DNA of 23,884 bases from JBEVOS01 sp964564595 (GCA_964564595.1 CAZMCA010000035.1:1-23884); one strand, 5' to 3'; shown: positions 6,341 to 13,595, numbered from the stretch's first letter. The notes: a model not told the origin generated them from the letters alone. Numbers and translations are program-made.

Positions 6341-6365
6341 GGAACCTTTTGGAACCGGGGGCGTT
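6341..6365 (+). promoter_or_regulatory. EcfG promoter of phyR
   Basis: GGAAC (6341-6345), 16 bases and CGTT (6362-6365) match the consensus exactly. A second GGAAC lies inside the spacer (6351-6355) but has no -10 at a fitting distance. The phyR start is 73 bases downstream. Confidence 0.85.
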
Positions 6366-6437
6366 GGCAGACGATATCTTAGCGAGGAACGCCGCGCGCC
6401 CGGATCGTCCGCGACGCGGTTCTCCAGTGGAGGGAAG

Positions 6438-7235
6438 ATGTCGCTCGCAAAGTCGCTCGCGCCGCACCTGCCCTATTTGCGCCGTTACGCCCGGGCCCTG
6501 ACCGGGGCCCAAAGGTCCGGTGACGCCTATGTCGCCGCCACCCTTGAGGCGATCGTCGTTAGTCCGGACGTTGTTGCCAAACACGCCGATCTAAGGCTCG
6601 GACTCTACGAAGTGTTCCACAAAATCTGGGCGACTGCTCAGGTGGATGAGCACGCCGATATTCTCCCCCAGACGTCCTGGAACGAGCTGAAGGCTCAGGA
6701 GCGCTTGCGCGCCCTGACGCCGCTTTCGCGCCAGGCCCTGCTCCTGGTCACGCTCGAAGGCTTCACCGCCGAAGAAGCCGCCCGGATCCTGGGCAAGAGT
6801 GACCGGGACGTGACGGCGCTCCTCGATGAGGCGCTCGGCGAGATCGAGCGTCAGACCCGCGCCCGCGTGCTGATCATCGAAGACGAAGCCGTCATCGCGA
6901 TGGATCTTGGGGATATCGTCCAGGGTCTGGGGCACCAAATCGCCGCCACGGCCACCACCGCCCGCGCCGCAGTCGAGGCTGCCGAGCGTGAACGCCCGAC
7001 TCTCGTGCTTGCCGATATCCAGCTGGCCGATGGCTCCTCCGGGATCGATGCGGTGAACGCAATTCTGGCTTCCTTCAAGGTGCCGGTCATTTTCATCACC
7101 GCCTTCCCCGAGCGGCTGCTCACGGGCGAGCGGCCGGAGCCTACCTTCTTGATCACAAAGCCTTATTCGCCGGAAGCGGTGCGCGCGGCGATCAGCCAGG
7201 CCTTGTTTTTCGAAAGCACGGCCGCGATGGCCTGA
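6438..7235 (+). CDS. phyR: Anti-anti-sigma response regulator PhyR
   Basis: The 265-residue protein joins an EcfG-mimicking sigma-like domain (about 1-137: sigma-2-like helices, then LTPLSRQALLLVTLEGFTAEEAA in the sigma-4-like part) to a receiver domain (about 142-258). The receiver has acidic pocket E148/D149, phospho-acceptor D193 in LADIQLADG, T221 in FITAFPE, and K241 in LITKPYSPEA. Phosphorylation opens the sigma-like domain, which then binds NepR and frees EcfG. The ATG at 6438 follows a GGAGGGA site; a longer upstream frame reads through the promoter and is rejected. It is divergent from nepR-ecfG, the classic alphaproteobacterial arrangement. Confidence 0.96.
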   Translation: MSLAKSLAPHLPYLRRYARALTGAQRSGDAYVAATLEAIVVSPDVVAKHADLRLGLYEVFHKIWATAQVDEHADILPQTSWNELKAQERLRALTPLSRQALLLVTLEGFTAEEAARILGKSDRDVTALLDEALGEIERQTRARVLIIEDEAVIAMDLGDIVQGLGHQIAATATTARAAVEAAERERPTLVLADIQLADGSSGIDAVNAILASFKVPVIFITAFPERLLTGERPEPTFLITKPYSPEAVRAAISQALFFESTAAMA

Positions 7236-7538
7236 TACGAGGCCGCGCGGAGCGCCACATACGGTGGCGGGCGCCCCAACGTGAGGCTGACGCGAAAGCG
7301 CAACACTTGGGGCCAAAGGTTTGCTGGGGGTAGGTTTTCCTAGACTTGGCAAATTTAGGGCGGCACAACGACTCTAGGCGGATTGGATCGCATTCGGCCG
7401 GCGGGCGGGTCTTCACGGCGCGTGCTGCGGGAACAGTCCGAGACGGAGCTTACCGCCAGGGCCGGCGCGCATGCGCCGGAGCCAGGGATGCAGGGCCTCC
7501 GGGCCATGTGTTAGGCGGCGTTATGAGGGAGAACTATT
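7236..7538 (+). other. 303-base untranslated stretch, probable ompA leader
   Basis: I see no gene here. GGAAC at 7430-7434 lacks a -10 element at the required distance, so ompA is probably not EcfG-driven. There are small hairpins at 7253-7269 (6-bp arms) and 7462-7479 (7-bp arms), the latter inside a CCGGCGC/GCGCCGG block. A long structured leader is usual for porin mRNAs controlled by small RNAs; that is inference. I could not fix the promoter. Confidence 0.4.
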
Positions 7539-8621
7539 ATGGGATCTAAGATCACCAAGACGGTCGCATTGGCCGCCTTGATGGCTGGGACCGCCGGCGT
7601 CGCCAACGCGACGGATGGCTGGTACGGCCAAGCCACCGTCGGCTACTCGTTCGACGGCGGCGTCGAAACGGACCGCGTCAGCGGCCCGCCGACGAACCCG
7701 CCGGGCTTCGGCGGCGAGAACGATTTCGGCAATTATTGGTCGGGCGCTCTGTCGTTCGGCTACGCGTTCGACAGCGGCCTGCGCCTCGAAGCTGAAGCTT
7801 CGAACCGTCAGAACGAGATGGACCCGTCGGGTTACCTCGATCTCGGCGGCGACGCGAATGTTTGGGCCGGCATGCTCAACATGATCTTCGACCTGAACAA
7901 GGGCGGCACGATCCAGCCTTACGCCGGCCTCGGCGTTGGCTACGCGCAAGTCGATGCGGACATGAATGACGCCGGCCCCGGCGGCATCTCCCGCGTCAGC
8001 GACGAAGATTCGGGCGTTGCGTATCAGTTCCTCGCGGGCCTCGGCTTCGCGCTGAGCGATCGGCTGACGCTGGACGTCGGCTATCGCTACTTCGCCGTGC
8101 CGGACCTCGAGTTCACGGCCACGACGACCCCGGCGACGACGCGCACGATCGACGCTGACTACGACCACCACTCGGCCGTTGTCGGCCTGCGTTGGCAGTT
8201 CGCGGCTCCGCCGCCGCCGCCCCCGCCGCCGGCTCCCCCGCCGCCCCCGCCGCCGCCTCCGCCTCCGGTGGCCGCTGCGTGCCCGGCTGCTGACTTCGTG
8301 GTGTACTTCGAGTGGGATCGCTCGAACCTCAACCAAGCCGCGCTCGAAACCATCGACAGCGCCGTCAACCGCGCCCGCAACTGCAACCTCGGTGCAGTGT
8401 CGGTCACGGGTCACACCGATACGTCCGGCTCGCCGGCGTACAACATCGGTCTGTCCGAGCGGCGCGCTTCGGTGGTGCGTGATGCGCTCGTGGCGCGCGG
8501 CCTCCCGGCCGGTGCGATCACGACGGCTGCACGTGGTGAAACTGAACTCGCGCAAGCCACGCGCGATGGCGTCCGTGAGCCGCTCAACCGCCGTACCGCG
8601 GTGACGATCAGCTTCCGCTAA
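7539..8621 (+). CDS. OmpA-family outer membrane protein
   Basis: The 360-residue protein has a signal peptide (1-24, cleavage after VANA), an N-terminal beta-barrel (about 26-222, alternating aromatic/hydrophobic strands such as SGALSFGYAF and LTLDVGYRYF), an almost pure Pro linker (224-243, one Ala among 19 Pro), and a C-terminal OmpA peptidoglycan-binding domain (about 248-360). In that domain D294 (GHTD) and R309 (LSERRA) have the 15-residue spacing of the diaminopimelate-binding pair. C248 and C282 may form a disulfide. It should tie the outer membrane to the cell wall. The ATG at 7539 follows GAGGGAG. A strong terminator follows at 8638-8678. Confidence 0.94.
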   Translation: MGSKITKTVALAALMAGTAGVANATDGWYGQATVGYSFDGGVETDRVSGPPTNPPGFGGENDFGNYWSGALSFGYAFDSGLRLEAEASNRQNEMDPSGYLDLGGDANVWAGMLNMIFDLNKGGTIQPYAGLGVGYAQVDADMNDAGPGGISRVSDEDSGVAYQFLAGLGFALSDRLTLDVGYRYFAVPDLEFTATTTPATTRTIDADYDHHSAVVGLRWQFAAPPPPPPPPAPPPPPPPPPPPVAAACPAADFVVYFEWDRSNLNQAALETIDSAVNRARNCNLGAVSVTGHTDTSGSPAYNIGLSERRASVVRDALVARGLPAGAITTAARGETELAQATRDGVREPLNRRTAVTISFR

Positions 8622-8637
8622 TCGTAGCTGCACAAGC

Positions 8638-8678
8638 AAAACGGACGGGCCCGGCGCAAGCCGGGCCCGCTTCGTTTT
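8638..8678. terminator. Bidirectional terminator between ompA and a convergent gene
   Basis: A perfect 10-bp stem CGGGCCCGGC/GCCGGGCCCG (8646-8655, 8660-8669) has a GCAA loop and outer AAAACG/CGTTTT arms. The run of T after the plus strand and of A before it suit termination from both sides. Confidence 0.85.
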
Positions 8679-8682
8679 GGGG

Positions 8683-9178
8683 CTACGCCAAATTGCGCTG
8701 CCGATAGATCGAGAACCCAAGACCGGAGCCGACGATCTCTGCGATCAGCGGCTTCAGATCGTCCACGACGCGCAGCGCGATCCCCGCCTTGGCATGTTCG
8801 CCGATCAGATCACCGACCGCCCCAACCGATAGCGGGCGCACCGTTTCCCGCGCCACCCAGTGCCCCGCCTCAGCGTCGTGCAGCACAAACGGCGCTGCAT
8901 CGAACGTGTAAACATAGAGTGCACACTGGCGCATGGCCGCGAGCCAATCGCGCTGGATCGCGTGCATCCTGGCGCCGCCATCGAGAAGCGCCGCAGCATC
9001 GGGGCCGCCCTCTTCGCGCCGCCAGCAGCACGCACGCGGGACAGTCACGTGGAAACCAGAACTCAGGCGCGTGCGCTGCATCGACGGCCCACACGAGCGG
9101 CGCTTCACCCACACGGCTCGCAGCGACGTGCGGCGCAAATTCCCGGATCTCAGGATTTTCGGAGAAGTGAAGCAGCAT
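8683..9178 (-). pseudogene. DUF6886-like gene broken by a one-base frameshift
   Basis: From the ATG at 9178 the frame reads MLLHFSENPEIREF and then LVWAVDAAHAPEFWFPRDCP, then runs off into low-complexity Arg-rich sequence. In the neighbouring frame the protein resumes as CCWRREEGG and continues through ARMHAIQRDWL to the stop at 8683. Dropping one base from the GGG at 9038-9040 restores one continuous protein of about 164 residues (496 bases is 165 codons plus one). I recognise the N-terminus as DUF6886-like (function unknown). It could be a true recent pseudogene or a sequencing error in a G-run; good preservation of both halves favours a recent or artefactual change. Confidence 0.75.
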
Positions 9179-9236
9179 GGGCGCTCCCGCGAACGCCCGG
9201 TCAGCTTAGCGCGCACCAATACGGCGCGACAGCACG

Positions 9237-9716
9237 TCAGCCGCGGCGCGCGGCATCGATCTTCGCGACGTCGATCTTCTTCATTTGCATCATCGCCGCG
9301 AATGCGCGCTGCGCTTCAGCGCCGCCGGCTTCCATCGCCTCGGTCAACGTGCGCGGCGTGATCTGCCAGGAAATGCCCCACTTGTCCTTGCACCACCCGC
9401 ACTCGCTCTCCTGCCCGCCATTGCCGACGATGGCGTTCCAGTAGCGATCGGTCTCCGCTTGGTCTTCCGTGGCGATCTGCATCGAGAACGCCTCGTTGTG
9501 ATGAAAGCCGGCGGGGCCGCCGTTGAGACCGATGCACGGAACCCCGCAAACGGTGAAATCTACGGTCAGAACGTCGCCGCCGCTACCGCCCGGAAAATCC
9601 GCCGGCGCGCGGTGCACGGCGCGGACGGCGCTGTCTGGGAACGTCTCGGCATAAAAGCGCGCCGCTGCTTCAGCGTCCTTGTTGTCGTACCAGAGGCAGA
9701 TCGTGAGCTTGTTCAC
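9237..9716 (-). CDS. VOC/PhnB-like glyoxalase-fold protein
   Basis: The 159-residue product starts MNKLTICLWYDNKDAEAAAR and continues FYAETFPDS, followed by GVPCIGLNGGP and NEAFSMQIATEDQAE, the pattern of the PhnB-like (often mis-labelled 3-demethylubiquinone methyltransferase) branch of the vicinal oxygen chelate superfamily. These are soluble dimers; most have no proven reaction. I chose the GTG at 9716 because AAAGGA lies six bases before it; a TTG at 9731 would place the ribosome site inside the gene. A possible weak EcfG element lies upstream (9746-9771). It ends 58 bases before the frameshifted DUF6886-like gene. Confidence 0.82.
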   Translation of the reverse strand: MNKLTICLWYDNKDAEAAARFYAETFPDSAVRAVHRAPADFPGGSGGDVLTVDFTVCGVPCIGLNGGPAGFHHNEAFSMQIATEDQAETDRYWNAIVGNGGQESECGWCKDKWGISWQITPRTLTEAMEAGGAEAQRAFAAMMQMKKIDVAKIDAARRG

Positions 9717-9745
9717 GGCGGTTCCTTTCAACGAGACAACAAGAA

Positions 9746-9771
9746 AACCGCGCCGCGTTGTGCGCAGTTCC
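9746..9771 (-). promoter_or_regulatory. Weak EcfG-like element upstream of the VOC gene
   Basis: On the minus strand GGAAC (9771-9767), 17 bases and GGTT (9749-9746) differ from the consensus in one -10 base. It stands 30 bases from the GTG start. It is outside the stress island and could be chance. Confidence 0.3.
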
Positions 9772-9785
9772 GCCGCATGGCGCCG

Positions 9786-9986
9786 CTACTTTCTCAGGAA
9801 CTCGGAAACGGAGCCATCCCAACCGCACTGCGTACAGCGCCCGTTCTCCATCTCATGCGCGCACGCGGGATAGCCGTAGAGCTGATGCGCGCACTCGGCG
9901 CACAGCCCCGCCATTTGCGAGCGCGCGCGAAAAAACACGCTGCCGCACTCGTCGCATTCGCCCTCGGCGTCGTCTGCCCCGCTCAT
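9786..9986 (-). CDS. Small cysteine-rich zinc-ribbon protein
   Basis: The 66-residue product has C11-x2-C14, C29-x2-C32, C42-x-H44 and C51-x2-C54, enough ligands for two zinc sites, plus a Trp-containing C-terminus (GWDGSVSEFLRK). There is no membrane segment. The ATG overlaps the MFS stop codon by four bases (ATGA), so it is translationally coupled and is a real third gene of the marR-MFS operon. I do not recognise a named family. A regulatory or metal-sensing accessory role to the exporter is possible but only inferred from position. Confidence 0.75.
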   Translation of the reverse strand: MSGADDAEGECDECGSVFFRARSQMAGLCAECAHQLYGYPACAHEMENGRCTQCGWDGSVSEFLRK

Positions 9987-11446
9987 CGCGCCTGTGCCGC
10001 GCCTCGCGGGCCCGCTCCGCTCATCTCTGCACCCGCATCGTCAGGCAGGCGCACGTACCAGAAGAGCCCGATCAGCGTGATCGCCGCCATCACCGCAAAC
10101 ACTGGCGACACGACGCCAACGGTGATCTCGGTCGTGTGATGCGCCTCAAGCGACACATGCAGCAGCACGGCGGCGAGCCCAACGCCAATCGATTGCGCGA
10201 GCTGCTGTCCCATCGAGGACAGCGTCGAGGCCCGGCTCATGCGCTCCTGCGCGATGTCGGCATAAGCGAGGCCGTTGAGGCTGGTGAATTGCAGCGAGCG
10301 GAAGAACCCGCCGACCAACAGGATCGCCAGTAACAGCACATGCGGCATCTGCGGCGTGAAGAACGCGTAGAGAAACATCAGCGCCGCGGAGATAACGCCG
10401 TTCCAGATCAGGATGCGCTTGAAGCCGAACTTGCGGATCAGCGGCGGCGCGGTCGTTTTCATCGCAAGCGCGCCGGCCGCGGCGGCGAAGGTCGTGAGCC
10501 CCGCCTCGAACGCGGTCATCCCGAAGCCGAGCTGAAGCAGCAGCGCGAGCAGAAACGGCGTCGCGCCCATCGCAAACCGGAGGAAAGCGCCGCCGACGAT
10601 GGAGGCGGTGAAAGTCTGATGATGGAAGATCGTCGGATCGAGGATCGGGTTCGCAACGCGCTTAGCGTGCTGCAAGAAAAGCCACAGGCATGCGCCGCCG
10701 CCGAGCAGCATCAGCGTGACCACCGGCCAAGGCAGCGCGCCGCGGCCAAGGTTTTCGAACCCGAATACAAGACCTGCGCACGCGAGCGCCGTCAGCGCAA
10801 AGCCGGTCCAATCCAACGGCGCGCGCGTCTCTTCGCGCACGTCCGGCACGTAGAGCGACACAAGGATGACGCCGAGAATGCCGATCGGAATGTTTAGGAA
10901 GAAAATCCAGCGCCAGTCGCCGAACGTCACGATCGCGCCGCCGATCGGCGGGCCAAGCATCGGGCCTAAAAGGCCAGGCATGGTGAGGATCGCCAGTGCG
11001 CCAACGAGTTCGGCCTTCGGCACCGTTCGAAGCAGCACAAGCCGCCCGACAGGCATAAGCATCGCGCTCGCGGCGCCCTGCACAACGCGGGCTATCAGCA
11101 ATTGCTCCAGCGACTGCGCAAAGCCACAAGCGGCGGAGGCCAGCGTAAAAACCACGATCGCCGACGTGAACACGATGCGCGCGCCGTAACGATCCGCGAG
11201 CCAGCCGCTGATCGGCAAAAACACGGCAGCAGCCAGCAAGTACGCAGTGATCGCAAGATTGAGCGCGAGCGGGCTCACCTCCAGCGCGTGCGCCATCGTC
11301 GGCAGCGCGTTGGAGATCACGGTCGCGCTCAGCGTTTGCATGAAGAGCGCCGAACCGATGATGACGGGGACCAGCCAATCGGGGCGCGCCTTCACAGGCG
11401 CTATGGCTTCACCTTCGATTGGATCGTCATCCGCGACCTCGCTCAT
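9983..11446 (-). CDS. MFS drug/solute exporter, DHA2 (EmrB/QacA) type
   Basis: The 487-residue inner-membrane proton antiporter candidate has many hydrophobic helices, consistent with the 14-helix DHA2 layout. Motif A appears as GWLADRYGARIVF and motif C as GLLGPMLGPPIGG, followed by WRWIFFLNIPIGI, which is typical of EmrB-like exporters. The real start is the ATG at 11446, which overlaps the marR stop in an ATGA junction; a longer frame reading back into marR is rejected. Control by the upstream MarR repressor is very likely. Substrate unknown. No EmrA-like membrane-fusion partner is present in the window. Confidence 0.92.
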   Translation of the reverse strand: MSEVADDDPIEGEAIAPVKARPDWLVPVIIGSALFMQTLSATVISNALPTMAHALEVSPLALNLAITAYLLAAAVFLPISGWLADRYGARIVFTSAIVVFTLASAACGFAQSLEQLLIARVVQGAASAMLMPVGRLVLLRTVPKAELVGALAILTMPGLLGPMLGPPIGGAIVTFGDWRWIFFLNIPIGILGVILVSLYVPDVREETRAPLDWTGFALTALACAGLVFGFENLGRGALPWPVVTLMLLGGGACLWLFLQHAKRVANPILDPTIFHHQTFTASIVGGAFLRFAMGATPFLLALLLQLGFGMTAFEAGLTTFAAAAGALAMKTTAPPLIRKFGFKRILIWNGVISAALMFLYAFFTPQMPHVLLLAILLVGGFFRSLQFTSLNGLAYADIAQERMSRASTLSSMGQQLAQSIGVGLAAVLLHVSLEAHHTTEITVGVVSPVFAVMAAITLIGLFWYVRLPDDAGAEMSGAGPRGAAQAR

Positions 11447-11907
11447 CGCCCGTCCTCCGCGAGCTCGTTGAGCGCAGAGAGCGCGCCAGCGAGCGCCGCG
11501 CGGTCGGCGGCGCTGAGCTTGGCGAGGCGCGCGGCCAGCCAATCGTTCCGGCTCTTGCGGATGTCTTCGAGCGCGCGGGCGCCGGATTTCGTGAGCAGCA
11601 GGCCGACGCGGCGTTTGTCTTCGCTGTCAGCGTCACGCGCGATCCAGCCCGCCTCTTCGAGGCGCTTCACATGCGCGCTCATCGCGGGCTTCGAAATTTG
11701 CTCGCGCTCGGCAAGCTCCGAGACGCCGACGCCCGGGTTCTTCAGCACGATCGTCATCAGCTGCGCATCGAGCGCGGAGACGCCGAAGCGCTGGGCTTCG
11801 CGGCGAAGATTGCGGGAAAGGCGAAGGACGACGGGGCGGAGGCGCTCAGCCAAAGCGGCGGGCGCGCTCTCCCCACGCGTCGGCGCAAGCGAATCGGGCG
11901 GCGGCAT
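11443..11907 (-). CDS. MarR-family transcriptional repressor
   Basis: The 154-residue winged-helix regulator has the MarR core: VSALDAQLMTIVLKNPGVGVSELAE, the recognition helix ISKPAMSAHVKRLEEAGWI, and the wing RDADSEDKRRVGLLLTKSGA, flanked by dimerisation helices. It is the first gene of a three-gene operon with an MFS exporter and a zinc-ribbon protein, joined by ATGA overlaps. A 17-base palindrome ends four bases before its ATG and is the likely operator, so it probably represses its own operon until a small ligand releases it. Confidence 0.92.
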   Translation of the reverse strand: MPPPDSLAPTRGESAPAALAERLRPVVLRLSRNLRREAQRFGVSALDAQLMTIVLKNPGVGVSELAEREQISKPAMSAHVKRLEEAGWIARDADSEDKRRVGLLLTKSGARALEDIRKSRNDWLAARLAKLSAADRAALAGALSALNELAEDGR

Positions 11908-11910
11908 GAC

Positions 11911-11927
11911 AGTTAGGTATCCTAACT
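11911..11927 (-). promoter_or_regulatory. Probable MarR operator
   Basis: AGTTAGGTATCCTAACT is a perfect inverted repeat with 7-bp arms and a TAT centre. It is AT-richer than its surroundings and lies immediately upstream of the marR ATG, overlapping any promoter. Binding here would block transcription of the marR-MFS-zinc ribbon operon. Confidence 0.75.
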
Positions 11928-11945
11928 ATCTTTCCAGAACAAGCG

Positions 11946-11979
11946 AGCGCGCCAGGATGCCGCATCGTCCCGGCGCGCT
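11946..11979 (-). terminator. Hairpin ending the thiolase-DUF35 operon
   Basis: A 12-bp stem (11946-11957 with 11968-11979, one G-T pair) around a 10-base loop lies 10 bases after the DUF35 stop and just before the marR promoter. Only a weak T-rich tail (CGCTTGTTCT) follows on the minus strand. Confidence 0.55.
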
Positions 11980-11988
11980 TCTGTTGAC

Positions 11989-12393
11989 CTACGCCGGCGC
12001 GAACACCGGGACCGGCGGGCCGCCTTCGGTGGGCTGGAAGAGCACTTTGACCTTCATGCCGATCTTGAGCGCCTTGAAGTCGCAATCGACGAAGTTGGTC
12101 AGCACGTGCACGCCTTCGTTCATCTTGACGTAGCCGATGGCGTACGGCCCCGTCGGTGAGCGGTGCATGACGCTGTACGTGTAGATTTCGCCGACGCCCT
12201 TGGTTTCTTCCCAATCGGTGTTCGCTGAGAAGCAATACGGGCAGAGCGCGCGCGGATAATAGTGCGGCTCTTTGCAATCCTTGCAGCGTTTGATGAGGAA
12301 CTTGCCCTCGGCGCACGCATCCCAGAAGGGCTTGCTTTCAAGATTGACGGCGGGCGCGGAGATTTTGCGCGGCCACTTCTTTTCGTCGGCCAT
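11989..12393 (-). CDS. DUF35 zinc-ribbon/OB-fold acyl-CoA-binding protein
   Basis: The 134-residue protein has an N-terminal helix, a rubredoxin-like zinc ribbon with C37-x2-C40 and C51-x2-C54, and an OB-fold (about 65-134; GVGEIYTYSVMHRSP, GYVKMNEGVHVLTNFVD). DUF35 proteins are obligate partners of thiolase-fold enzymes, where they bind the acyl-CoA and gate the active site; examples are ChsH2-Ltp2 retro-aldolase and archaeal thiolase/HMG-CoA synthase complexes. The ATG at 12393 is five bases past the thiolase stop, consistent with a paired complex. A longer frame reading back into the thiolase gene is a shadow. Confidence 0.92.
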   Translation of the reverse strand: MADEKKWPRKISAPAVNLESKPFWDACAEGKFLIKRCKDCKEPHYYPRALCPYCFSANTDWEETKGVGEIYTYSVMHRSPTGPYAIGYVKMNEGVHVLTNFVDCDFKALKIGMKVKVLFQPTEGGPPVPVFAPA

Positions 12394-12398
12394 GAGCC

Positions 12399-13571
12399 CT
12401 ACTCCCGTTCCATGATGACTGTGGCCGAGCCGTGGCGCGTGCCGAGCGAACCGCCCGTGCCGTGCGCGATGACAAGGTCGCAGTTTTTGACTTGAACTTT
12501 CGGATGCGCTTCGCCGCGCGCCTGACGCACCGCTTCGATCACCTTGGTGATGCCGCCGCGATTGGTCGGGTGGTTGTTGCAGAGGCCGCCGCCATCTGTG
12601 TTGAACGGCAGCTTGCCAACACCGCTGATGAGATTGCCGTCGGCAACGAACTTTCCGCCCTCGCCCTTCTTGCAGAACCCGAGGTCTTCCAGCTGCATCA
12701 GCACCGTGATGGTGAAGCTGTCGTAGATCGACGCGTACTTGATGTCGCTCGGCTTCACGCCTGCTTCCGCGAACGCAGCGGGGCCAGACCAAACCGCGCC
12801 GGAATGCGTGAGATCGAGCGTCGCGCCGCCACGCGGGCCTTTCGGCGCTTCGCCGCCGCCGAGCACTTTGACGAGCGGGCGCTTCAGGCTCTTGGCGATT
12901 TCCGGCTTGGCGAGGATCACCGCACCGCCGCCATCGCTGACGACGCAGCAATCGAGGCGATGCAGCGGATCGGCGATCATGGGGGACGCGAGCACGTCTT
13001 CGACCGTCACAACGTCACGCAGCATCGCGTGTTCGTTGTATTGCGCATGGTGCGAGGCCGCGACTTTGATCCAGGCGAGCTGTTCGCTCGTCGTGCCGTA
13101 TTCGTGCATGTGGCGCATGGCGCACATGCCGTAGGTGTTGTGCGTCGAGCCGCCGTAAATGTTTTCAAAGCCCGCTTCCGGCACTTCCGTCGGACCCGGA
13201 CCACCCATCGAGCGCGGGCCGCCGGAATTTTGCCGTGGGCGCCCCGCGAGCGTGATGAGCGCGACGTTGCACTTTCCTTCCGCGATCGCGGCGGCGGCGT
13301 GGTTCACGTGCAGAATATAGGAGGAGCCGCCGGTCTCGGTTGAGTCCATGTAGCGGAGCTTGAGGCCCATATAATCGGCCATCGACATCGCGCCGAAGCC
13401 AGGCGCATCGCCCGCGCAAAAATAGCCGTCGATATCGTCCTTCGTGAGACCCGCATCTTCGAGCGCGCCCTTGGCGCTTTCTGCGTGGATTTGCGGCGTT
13501 GTCTTGTCGGGCGCGTTGCGGGTCGGGTGTTCGTACACCCCGACCGCATAGGCTTTGCCTTTAATGCTCAT
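12399..13571 (-). CDS. Thiolase-fold protein (SCP2/Ltp type), usual cysteines missing
   Basis: The 390-residue thiolase-superfamily protein has N-terminal HAESAKGALEDAGL and C-terminal NTDGGGLCNNHPTNRGG. Where thiolases carry the nucleophilic Cys (CS(T)GSS), this reads ETGGSS; where the second Cys stands (C-x-G-G-x-G) it reads HGTGGS. It is therefore unlikely to be an ordinary acetyl-CoA acetyltransferase. With its DUF35 partner, a lyase (retro-aldolase) like Ltp2 acting on a branched acyl-CoA is a reasonable inference. The start is the ATG at 13571 with GGACGAGAG upstream; a TTG 21 bases earlier is less likely. Member of the minus-strand operon 17369-11989. Confidence 0.85.
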   Translation of the reverse strand: MSIKGKAYAVGVYEHPTRNAPDKTTPQIHAESAKGALEDAGLTKDDIDGYFCAGDAPGFGAMSMADYMGLKLRYMDSTETGGSSYILHVNHAAAAIAEGKCNVALITLAGRPRQNSGGPRSMGGPGPTEVPEAGFENIYGGSTHNTYGMCAMRHMHEYGTTSEQLAWIKVAASHHAQYNEHAMLRDVVTVEDVLASPMIADPLHRLDCCVVSDGGGAVILAKPEIAKSLKRPLVKVLGGGEAPKGPRGGATLDLTHSGAVWSGPAAFAEAGVKPSDIKYASIYDSFTITVLMQLEDLGFCKKGEGGKFVADGNLISGVGKLPFNTDGGGLCNNHPTNRGGITKVIEAVRQARGEAHPKVQVKNCDLVIAHGTGGSLGTRHGSATVIMERE

Positions 13572-13595
13572 CTCTCGTCCTGCTCGCTTCAAATC

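Noticed and set aside
5613..6437. Upstream extension of the phyR frame
   Set aside because: It covers ecfG, nepR and both promoters in antisense. PhyR starts at 6438 with a strong ribosome site and normal length.
7430..7455. GGAAC in the ompA leader as an EcfG promoter
   Set aside because: No CGTT-like element at 16 or 17 bases; TACC or ACCG stands there.
8159..8407. Poly-glycine frame opposite the OmpA linker
   Set aside because: It is the antisense of the proline codon run.
12394..12951. N-terminal extension of the DUF35 frame
   Set aside because: It overlaps the thiolase in another frame. The DUF35 family starts at the ATG at 12393.
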